Shown in pieces: positions 1 to 4,374 of a DNA stretch of 5,781 nt; position 1 is the first letter of the stretch, and each line of letters begins with the position of its first letter. This stretch comes from Candidatus Omnitrophota bacterium (GTDB lineage Bacteria; Omnitrophota; Gorgyraeia; 2-01-FULL-45-10), in NCBI GenBank assembly GCA_030691985.1, contig JAUYDB010000120.1, positions 1-5,781 on the forward strand, given 5' to 3'. The notes beneath the pieces are model-generated. The model did no database searches. It was not told where the DNA came from and saw only the letters and a list, made by a program, of their open reading frames with translations. Both the position numbers and the translations under genes were made by a program.

Positions 1-38
1 CCCTGGCAGGGAGCTTTCCCGCTGCAATTTTCAGTGGT

Positions 39-64
39 TGGAATTTCGGTTTTGTGAAATTCCA
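39..64. repeat. inverted repeat with 9-bp arms downstream of the array
   Basis: TGGAATTTC at 39-47 is the exact reverse complement of GAAATTCCA at 56-64, with an 8-base loop. It lies just beyond the larger hairpin at 82-136. It has no T-tract, so a terminator role is not supported. It may be part of a small non-coding palindromic element that runs out of the left edge of the window. The arms are seen directly; the role is unknown. Confidence 0.5.
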
Positions 65-81
65 TACAATAAATATACTAC

Positions 82-136
82 AGGGTCATCTATTATAACG
101 ACGGATAGATTTCCATCGCCATAATAGATAAACCCT
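82..136 (-). repeat. long imperfect hairpin, possible structured 3' RNA or MITE-like palindrome
   Basis: Arms 88-107 and 110-129 pair over nearly 20 positions. An outer 5-bp stem (82-86 with 132-136, AGGGT/ACCCT) extends them across a small internal loop. Read as DNA there are several mismatches. Read as minus-strand RNA, three of them become G-U wobbles and only one A-A mismatch stays in the inner stem. The hairpin lies about 30 bases past the stop of gene 1 on the transcribed strand, so it could be a 3'-end stabilising structure, part of a small RNA, or a palindromic mobile repeat. There is no U-tract directly after it. Confidence 0.6.
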
Positions 137-146
137 CATATATTAA

Positions 147-164
147 ACCGCGCAGAAGAGCGGT
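147..164 (-). terminator. weak terminator-like hairpin after gene 1
   Basis: On the minus strand ACCGC (164-160) pairs with GCGGT (151-147) around an 8-base loop and is followed by TTAAT. It starts 5 bases after the TAA stop of gene 1. The stem is only 5 bp and the U-tract is short, so it may be an inefficient terminator or only a 3' hairpin at the end of the array. Confidence 0.35.
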
Positions 165-169
165 GTATC

Positions 170-754
170 TTATAACCCGCCCGCTATCGTATACGTTATG
201 GTTCCGCCGTAAGTCGTACCGGTCGCTAGGCCTTGCGGATTTAACCCATAGCTTACACCGACGAACGTCCCGTTCGGCACGTTGGTTCTATCAGCTGTGC
301 CGCACGTATAAACCGTGAGGTCTGACGTCGGTACTATCGGCCAATCGGCGCCCGAAGCAGGCACCGGATTACCAAGCGTCCCGTTTGTTTGAACCCCGTT
401 GTAGTAAGGCTTGTCCATGTAATACTTCAGCTTGCCATCCAGGCCATTGGTGCTGTTAAACTTCATCTTTAGCGCCCAATTGCCGGTTCCGTTATACTTG
501 CATATCACGGCTGTATCCGCTTTAGTGCTTGCGTGGCCGGTTGGATACACAAGGTTTGAAGTCGGATCTATGGATGTCCACGGTATCCCGCCGCTTCCGA
601 ATGTCGTATCGGTCGCACTCGCGAATTCGATAGATATCAGAGACGCGACGCTAACTGTGGCAGTCTGGGTCTGGGTCGTGGCCGCAAACGCGCTTCCTAC
701 AACCATCGCCATAACAATCGCCAATAAACTTAAGCTTCCTATTAATTTCTTCAT
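170..754 (-). CDS. secreted beta-rich family protein, array member 1
   Basis: A 194-residue exported protein of unknown function, the most downstream of six paralogs. Residues 1-24 form a Sec signal peptide: MKK, a hydrophobic core, then SAFA before ATTQTQ. The mature part carries the family motifs IPWTSIDP (57-64), KAD (78-80), Cys85, WALK (93-96), NGTL (124-127), YTCGTADRTN (149-158) and a last strand GTITYTI (184-190). Cys151 is a serine, alanine or other residue in the paralogs. The start was chosen at the ATG at 754 because AAGGAGGTG (769-761) is ideally placed; the ATG at 781 falls on the -10 element and cannot be used. It has its own promoter and is about 87% identical to the interrupted gene 2. 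The pattern of a mid-domain WxL and a terminal YTI strand faintly recalls WxL or SCPU-type beta-sandwiches, but the family was not identified. Confidence 0.85.
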   Translation of the reverse strand: MKKLIGSLSLLAIVMAMVVGSAFAATTQTQTATVSVASLISIEFASATDTTFGSGGIPWTSIDPTSNLVYPTGHASTKADTAVICKYNGTGNWALKMKFNSTNGLDGKLKYYMDKPYYNGVQTNGTLGNPVPASGADWPIVPTSDLTVYTCGTADRTNVPNGTFVGVSYGLNPQGLATGTTYGGTITYTIAGGL

Positions 755-760
755 CTTCTT

Positions 761-769
761 CACCTCCTT
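761..769 (-). promoter_or_regulatory. strong ribosome binding site of gene 1
   Basis: AAGGAGGTG on the minus strand, with GGAGG ending 8 bases before the ATG at 754. This site decides the start. The GTG inside it (763-761) and the ATG at 781 are the competing starts and are rejected. Confidence 0.85.
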
Positions 770-779
770 TTTAAGTTGC

Positions 780-823
780 ATTATACCACATGTATATTAT
801 ATCACATAGGACACGCCAATCAA
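780..823 (-). promoter_or_regulatory. gene 1 promoter with two extended -10 elements
   Basis: On the minus strand TTGATT (823-818) is followed after 16 bases by TGATATAAT, giving a perfect TATAAT at 801-796 with the TGn extension. A second perfect TATAAT (785-780) with its own TGG extension lies 16 bases further on but has no clear -35. The first would start transcription near 789, a leader of about 35 bases before the gene 1 ATG. The boxes are seen directly; activity is inferred. Confidence 0.65.
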
Positions 824-886
824 AATCATATTCATATCCTACGATTTCGATCTTGATCTCGTCCTTCGTAATACAAAACTCGCGTC

Positions 887-1471
887 TTACAATCCGCCCG
901 CTATCGTATACGTTATGGTTCCGCCGTAAGTCGTACCGGTCGCGAGGCCTTGCGGATTTAACCCATAGCTTACACCGACGAACGTCCCGTTCGGCGCGTT
1001 AGTCCTGTCACTCGCACCGGACGTATAAGTCGTAAGGTCTGATGTCGGTACTACCGGCCAATCACTGCCTGAACCCGGTACCGAATTACCCAGCGTCCCG
1101 TTCGTAGTAACTCCGTTGTACGTAGGCTGCGCCATGTAATACTTCAGCTTGCCATCCAGGCCATTGGTGCTGTTAAACTTCATCTTTTGCGCCCAATTGC
1201 CGGTTCCGTTATAGTTTCATATCACGGCTGTTTCGGCTTTAGTGCTTGCTTGGCCGGTTGGATACACAAGGTTTGAAGTCGGATCTATGGATGTCCACGG
1301 TATCCCGCCGCCTCCGAATGTCGTATCGGTCGTGCTCGCGAATTCGATAGATAATATAGACGCGACGCTAACTGTGGCAGTCTGGGTCTGGGTCGTGGCC
1401 GCAAACGCGCTTCCGGCAACCATCGCCATAACAATCGCCAATAAACTTAAGCTTCCGAATATTTTCTTCAT
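887..1471 (-). pseudogene. array member 2, interrupted by one in-frame TGA at the conserved cysteine codon
   Basis: Read through, this is 194 codons long, exactly like genes 1 and 3. It has a signal peptide (1-24, SAFA before ATTQTQ), IPWTSIDP and the terminal GTITYTI strand. Codon 85 (1219-1217) is TGA where genes 1, 3, 4 and 5 have TGC for cysteine, so one base change explains it. There is no frameshift; both halves are in one frame. Close to the stop, AAG has become AAC and the WALK motif has become WAQK, which fits relaxed selection. The start is the ATG at 1471 behind a strong GGAGG; the GTG at 1480 overlaps that site. Most likely this is a recent pseudogene giving at most an 84-residue fragment. 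Selenocysteine or readthrough is a remote alternative: TGA ends gene 5 normally, and I saw no convincing SECIS hairpin. Confidence 0.75.
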
Positions 1472-1477
1472 CTTCTT

Positions 1478-1486
1478 CACCTCCTT
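1478..1486 (-). promoter_or_regulatory. strong ribosome binding site of gene 2
   Basis: AAGGAGGTG identical to that of gene 1, with the same 8-base spacing to the ATG at 1471. The similarity between the two genes extends over this site and stops a few bases upstream, after TAACTTAAAA. The duplicated unit therefore carried the RBS but not the promoter. Confidence 0.8.
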
Positions 1487-1501
1487 TTAAGTTAGATTAA
1501 C

Positions 1502-1522
1502 TTTTCTAACCTGGTTAGAAAA
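1502..1522. repeat. perfect 21-bp palindrome upstream of gene 2
   Basis: TTTTCTAACC (1502-1511) and GGTTAGAAAA (1513-1522) are exact reverse complements around a single central base. It lies 16 bases upstream of the gene 2 ribosome binding site. No run of T follows on either strand, so it is not a standard terminator. Its symmetry and tight centre suit a regulator binding site, or a hairpin in the leader between genes 3 and 2. It is not present before the other paralogs. Confidence 0.6.
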
Positions 1523-1559
1523 CGCATATCTTGAAATTCCATACCACAAGGTACGCATC

Positions 1560-2144
1560 TTATAATCCGCCGACTACCGTATATATTATGGTCGCGCTAT
1601 AAGACACGCCGGCTGTCAGATCTTGCGGATTCAATCCATAGCTTATACCGACAAACGTCCCGTTCGGCACGTTTGTCCTATCCATTGTGCCCGACGTATA
1701 AACCGTGGCGTCGATTAATGGCACCGGATACCAATCGGCTCCAAAATATGGCGTCCAATCAACCAGCGTACCGTTTGTGGCAACCCCGTTATACGTAGGC
1801 TGAGCCATGTAAAATCTTAGTTTGCGGTACGTCAAATTGGAGCTCTCAAACTTCATCTTGAGCGCCCAGTTACCGGCCCCGTTATACTTGCATATAACCG
1901 CGGTATCGGCTTTACCCGCCACGTGGCCGCCCGTTGGATATATCAGGCTCGAAGTAGGGTCAACGTTTACCCATGATATCGTGCCGCTCCCGAATGTTGT
2001 AGTGCTCGTACTCGCGAATTCGATAGATAACACAGACGCGATAGTGACATTAGTATTCTGCGTCTGGGTCGTGGCCGCGAACGCGTTCACGGCTGCGAAT
2101 GCCATCGTTATGCCTATCATCAACATCATCTGTAATTTTTTCAT
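1560..2144 (-). CDS. secreted beta-rich family protein, array member 3
   Basis: A 194-residue exported protein of unknown function. The signal peptide is residues 1-23 (MKK, a Met-rich core, NAFA before ATTQTQ). Family motifs are ISWVNVDP (a variant of IPWTSIDP, 56-63), KAD (78-80), Cys85, WALK (93-96), YMAQPTYNG (112-120), NGTL, YTSGTMDRTN and the last strand TIIYTV. It shares YMAQPTYNG with gene 2 but not gene 1, which suggests mosaic exchange between copies. The start is the ATG at 2144; its ribosome site is poor (only an AGG about 10 bases upstream). The 41-base gap to gene 4 and the lack of a visible promoter suggest co-transcription with gene 4. I do not recognise the family by name. 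Confidence 0.82.
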   Translation of the reverse strand: MKKLQMMLMIGITMAFAAVNAFAATTQTQNTNVTIASVLSIEFASTSTTTFGSGTISWVNVDPTSSLIYPTGGHVAGKADTAVICKYNGAGNWALKMKFESSNLTYRKLRFYMAQPTYNGVATNGTLVDWTPYFGADWYPVPLIDATVYTSGTMDRTNVPNGTFVGISYGLNPQDLTAGVSYSATIIYTVVGGL

Positions 2145-2185
2145 TGTTTTAGCCTATCTTCATCTGCAACATATACAAACTTATC

Positions 2186-2755
2186 CTACGGAGAACGTGT
2201 AATAGTATAGGTAATCGTACCCGTATGTGTCATGACAGCCTCAAGTTGCTCCGACAATGCTAGCCCGTAGTCAATGCCGAAGAACGTTCCGTGCGGCGTA
2301 TTGAGTGAATCATTCGAACCGGACGTATAGAGCGTATATGGCGTTGGGCGTACACAGTTCATTATGCCGTTGAGCATTCCATCCGCCTGCGTTGAAGTAT
2401 TTCTATTGATAACTTTGGTCGGGAACGTAAAACACCAGATTTTGTTTTCCAACGTGGCGCCCGTCATATGTATCTTAAGATACCATGTCCCCTGATTGTT
2501 CCGGCATATCAGGCCAACATCAGATTTCGTGATAACATGCCCTGTCGGCGGCACGGGAGAATTATTCGGGTTAATATTAATCCACGGGATCGCTCCCGAA
2601 CCAAACGTTGAATCAGGCGCCTCGGCTATTTCGATAGACAATATAGACGCTATAGTAACATTGGTAGTCTGAGTCTGGGTCGTAGCCGCAAACGCGCTTC
2701 CGACACCCATCACTATAACAAACATCAGTAAACTTAAGTTTTTGGATAATTTCAT
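2186..2755 (-). CDS. secreted beta-rich family protein, array member 4
   Basis: A 189-residue exported protein, an intermediate between the close set (genes 1-3) and the distant set (genes 5-6). Signal peptide 1-23 (GSAFA before ATTQTQ) matches genes 1-3. WYLK (91-94) and the TYTITRSP end match genes 5 and 6. IPWININP is at 57-64 and KSD at 77-79. The middle differs, with a WCFTFP segment and two extra cysteines (Cys108 and Cys134 besides Cys84), so a disulfide is possible in the mature protein. It ends at TAG. The start is the ATG at 2755, where the ribosome site is weak. It has a good promoter at 2834-2862 with a leader of about 70 bases and probably heads a transcript with gene 3. Function unknown. 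Confidence 0.82.
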   Translation of the reverse strand: MKLSKNLSLLMFVIVMGVGSAFAATTQTQTTNVTIASILSIEIAEAPDSTFGSGAIPWININPNNSPVPPTGHVITKSDVGLICRNNQGTWYLKIHMTGATLENKIWCFTFPTKVINRNTSTQADGMLNGIMNCVRPTPYTLYTSGSNDSLNTPHGTFFGIDYGLALSEQLEAVMTHTGTITYTITRSP

Positions 2756-2833
2756 TATTTTCTATATAGTCTCGATACATTTGTGCCTTGCCTGCCATTA
2801 TTAAATGTGTTAATAAACTTGTCTTGTAATTCA

Positions 2834-2862
2834 AGTTTACATTAAAAGAAACGAAGTGTCAA
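2834..2862 (-). promoter_or_regulatory. sigma70-type promoter for gene 4
   Basis: On the minus strand a perfect TTGACA (2862-2857) is followed by exactly 17 bases and TAAACT (2839-2834, four of six matches to TATAAT). Transcription would start near 2827, about 72 bases upstream of the gene 4 ATG. It lies in the 192-base gap between genes 5 and 4, after the gene 5 hairpin. Confidence 0.65.
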
Positions 2863-2903
2863 GACCTAAAATCTAACTTTTTTATAAACTAATTTTTAGG
2901 CGC

Positions 2904-2939
2904 TAATCCCATAATTTTGTGCTAGCAAAATATGGGTTA
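2904..2939. repeat. hairpin just downstream of gene 5
   Basis: On the minus strand TAACCCATATTTTG (2939-2926) pairs with CAAAATTATGGGATTA (2919-2904), with one bulged base, a mismatch in the outer part and a 6-base loop. It begins 8 bases past the TGA of gene 5. There is no U-tract directly after it on the minus strand, so if it ends the gene 5 transcript it is a poor intrinsic terminator. It may instead protect the 3' end. A smaller inverted repeat (CTAA/TTAG) lies just beyond, near 2889-2899. Confidence 0.5.
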
Positions 2940-2947
2940 ATACTTTT

Positions 2948-3541
2948 TCAGGGCGAGGTAGTGATAGTATAGGTGATATTCATATTATAGGTATTGCCGG
3001 CGATTAACCCTTCGGGAATTACAACGAAACTCAATGTTGCCAGTGTCCCATATCCGTAGTTATTCATATCCGTAGCGCCTGCCGTGTAAATGGTTGCCGC
3101 GGATTGCGGAACCGGATTCCAACCAGGCGAATATGCCAATGTGCCGTCAGCCTGGCTCCCAAGAATATTGCTCCATGGCTGGCCCATATAGAATTTAAAT
3201 TGATTTAAGGGGAAGGCGGGGCTTGAGGTAGTTGCAACACCCATCTTGAGATACCATGTAACGCCCAAATTGGACTGGCACATTATGCCTGTGTCGGATT
3301 TGCCGTCAAAAGGTTGCCTTGAATCGGCATAACACATCGACTGCGTTGGATTTATATTCGTAAAAGGGATAGCGCTGGAGTATAGGACCTTCCAATCGGT
3401 ATAAAAGGATATCTCAAGATAGTCGCTTACTCCCACATCTATAGAGCCGGTCACTGTGACCGTTTCGGCGCTGGCTGCGCCTGTCAACGATAATATCAGG
3501 GCCATCAAAACCATGAAACCGCTTATAGTAAATTTTGTCAT
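2948..3541 (-). CDS. secreted beta-rich family protein, array member 5
   Basis: A 197-residue exported protein of the same family but of the divergent subtype. The signal peptide is residues 1-25 (LSLTGAASA before ETVTVTG), without the ATTQTQ start of genes 1-4. Motifs are IPFTNINP (58-65), KSD (81-83), Cys88 at the family cysteine position and an extra Cys70, WYLK (96-99), YMGQP (118-122), DGTL, YTAGATDMNN and the final TYTITTSP. It ends at TGA exactly where genes 4 and 6 have TAG, good evidence that TGA is a normal stop here. The start is the ATG at 3541, with a weak ribosome site and a GGGG about 15 bases upstream. The gap to gene 6 is 67 bases. Function unknown. Confidence 0.82.
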   Translation of the reverse strand: MTKFTISGFMVLMALILSLTGAASAETVTVTGSIDVGVSDYLEISFYTDWKVLYSSAIPFTNINPTQSMCYADSRQPFDGKSDTGIMCQSNLGVTWYLKMGVATTSSPAFPLNQFKFYMGQPWSNILGSQADGTLAYSPGWNPVPQSAATIYTAGATDMNNYGYGTLATLSFVVIPEGLIAGNTYNMNITYTITTSP

Positions 3542-3558
3542 ATTTTGGCTGCTACCCC

Positions 3559-3593
3559 ATTATAGGAATACCAAATTATCCTGATTTTGTCAA
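3559..3593 (-). promoter_or_regulatory. possible promoter for gene 5
   Basis: A perfect TTGACA (3593-3588) lies between genes 6 and 5. At the normal 17-base spacing the -10 is a poor TATTCC (3570-3565). A perfect TATAAT exists at 3564-3559, but its 23-base spacing is too long. A run of seven T on the minus strand (3601-3595), just past the gene 6 stop and preceded by only a weak 4-bp hairpin, might slow or end upstream transcription. Confidence 0.35.
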
Positions 3594-3608
3594 TAAAAAA
3601 AGGAAACC

Positions 3609-4265
3609 CTACGGCGAATCCGTAATTGTATATGTAATGACGGCTATATACGGGCCGGGTTTAAGGCCGGTGCCGTCCACCTTAAAACTTAAAGTGATGA
3701 GCGTCCCAAAAGGCGTGTTATTATTGTCCGTCCCTGCCGAAGTATATAAGGTATGATATATTGTAGAGATGATAAACCAATCCTTTGGCTGGCCCAGCGT
3801 ACCGTCAGAATTTCCGCCGGTATTCCTATTTATCGGCTGGCCCATATACACGGCAAGCTTACCCTTGGATACCAGGTCGCCTGCCGCATCCACGGCCTTT
3901 ATCTTCAGGTACCACGTCGTATTGCTGTTTGCGATAACGACTAATCCGATATCGGATTTTCCGTCATTCTCCGCCCTTCTGTCAGGATAATTATACCTGC
4001 TCTCCGGGTTGACATTTGTGAAGGGGATCGACTCTTTAAACAACACATTCGCGTCGGTGTAAAACTCAAATGACTTTGTCGCATTAACCGAAGCATTGAC
4101 ATCCGAAGTTACAGTCGTAGCCGCGCGCGCGGCCGACAAGCCGCCTGCGCTCATATAGCCCATGATAAACGCGGGAATCAGTATTGCCGGCAATAAAAAA
4201 TGGGGGCAGGCATATTTTTTTACTTGATTTGACGCATAAAAAAATGTGCCCGTCCCCTTTTTCAT
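3609..4265 (-). CDS. secreted beta-rich family protein, array member 6, with repeat-derived N-terminus
   Basis: A 218-residue exported protein, the first and most divergent array member. Domain motifs are IPFTNVNP (80-87), KSD (103-105), WYLK (118-121), YMGQP (140-144), DGTL (154-157), YTSAGTDNNN (174-183) and TYTITDSP (211-218). The family cysteine is a valine. The signal peptide is unusually long, 48 residues, ending SAARA before ATTVTSD. Residues 3-23 are encoded by a palindromic repeat (4195-4262) read in frame, which gives the n-region its KKGTGTFF and ACPHF segments. The start is the ATG at 4265, where GAGGG (4276-4272) is well placed. Later Met codons (35 and 38) would leave too little hydrophobic core, so the repeat-encoded start seems needed. 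It ends at TAG. Function unknown. Confidence 0.8.
   Translation of the reverse strand: MKKGTGTFFYASNQVKKYACPHFLLPAILIPAFIMGYMSAGGLSAARAATTVTSDVNASVNATKSFEFYTDANVLFKESIPFTNVNPESRYNYPDRRAENDGKSDIGLVVIANSNTTWYLKIKAVDAAGDLVSKGKLAVYMGQPINRNTGGNSDGTLGQPKDWFIISTIYHTLYTSAGTDNNNTPFGTLITLSFKVDGTGLKPGPYIAVITYTITDSP
4195..4262. repeat. REP-like palindromic element inside the start of gene 6
   Basis: Two arms of about 25 bases (4195-4221 and 4238-4262) face each other around a 16-base spacer. On the minus strand GGGGACGGGCACATTTTTTT pairs, with a small bulge, with AAAAAAATATGCCTGCCCC. GC-rich blocks flanked by A and T runs resemble the short palindromes I associate with REP-linked Y1 transposases; that link is inference. 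Here the element is translated as part of the gene 6 signal peptide. The inner arms could hide the downstream mRNA in a stable hairpin right after the start codon. Confidence 0.7.
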
Positions 4266-4271
4266 TTTTCA

Positions 4272-4276
4272 CCCTC
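4272..4276 (-). promoter_or_regulatory. ribosome binding site of gene 6
   Basis: GAGGG on the minus strand ends 6 bases before the ATG at 4265. It fixes the start so that the palindromic repeat is translated. With the promoter at 4281-4311 the transcript would begin near 4275, placing this site at the very 5' end of the mRNA. Confidence 0.6.
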
Positions 4277-4280
4277 ACCA

Positions 4281-4311
4281 ATTATATACCACATCATATT
4301 GGACATGTCAA
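4281..4311 (-). promoter_or_regulatory. strong sigma70-type promoter for gene 6
   Basis: On the minus strand a perfect TTGACA (4311-4306) is followed by 17 bases and TATATA (4288-4283), with a TGG extension just upstream. A perfect TATAAT overlaps at 4286-4281 with 19-base spacing. The expected start point, near 4275, leaves a leader of only about 10 bases. The promoter sits between the two identical 25-bp repeat copies. Confidence 0.7.
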
Positions 4312-4342
4312 GGGAGTAAAACAAACTTTTTTATGTCCTAAG

Positions 4343-4367
4343 AAAAAAATGTGCCCGTCCCCTTTTT
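4343..4367. repeat. half copy of the palindromic element, after the solute-binding gene
   Basis: These 25 bases are identical to 4238-4262, in the same orientation: seven A, the core TGTGCCCGTCCCC, then five T. The partner arm is missing here. It begins 7 bases past the stop of the solute-binding protein. The seven T that end it on the minus strand may help end that transcript, although no GC-paired stem is present. Confidence 0.75.
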
Positions 4368-4374
4368 TTATAGC

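Noticed and set aside
1..65. Minus-strand open frame from an ATG at 65 running off the left edge, and plus-strand frames open from base 1.
   Set aside because: No ribosome site, only about 20 codons visible, and the region is dominated by inverted repeats.
432..809. Plus-strand open frames opposite genes 1, 2 and 3 (also 1242-1490 and 1822-2202).
   Set aside because: They resemble one another only because they lie antisense to conserved paralogs. They have no ribosome sites and no sensible N-termini.
790..900. Minus-strand frame between genes 2 and 1 with protein-like content (DEIKIEIVGYEYDFDW...), ending at a TAA near 774.
   Set aside because: It has no start codon with a ribosome site, overlaps the end of gene 2 out of frame, and runs across the gene 1 promoter. 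It is probably chance, or at most a scrap of a lost gene.
887..1471. Genome-wide reassignment of TGA as a sense codon.
   Set aside because: Gene 5 ends at TGA exactly where genes 4 and 6 end at TAG, and the right-edge gene also ends at TGA.
55..1544. A shared 13-mer TGAAATTCCATAC at 55-67 and 1532-1544.
   Set aside because: One 13-base match in a window of this size is not far from chance and the flanks do not match.
170..4265. Could the evenly spaced similar units be a CRISPR array or an integron cassette array?
   Set aside because: The units are full genes with signal peptides and no short constant repeats between them. No attC-like sites or spacer pattern are visible.
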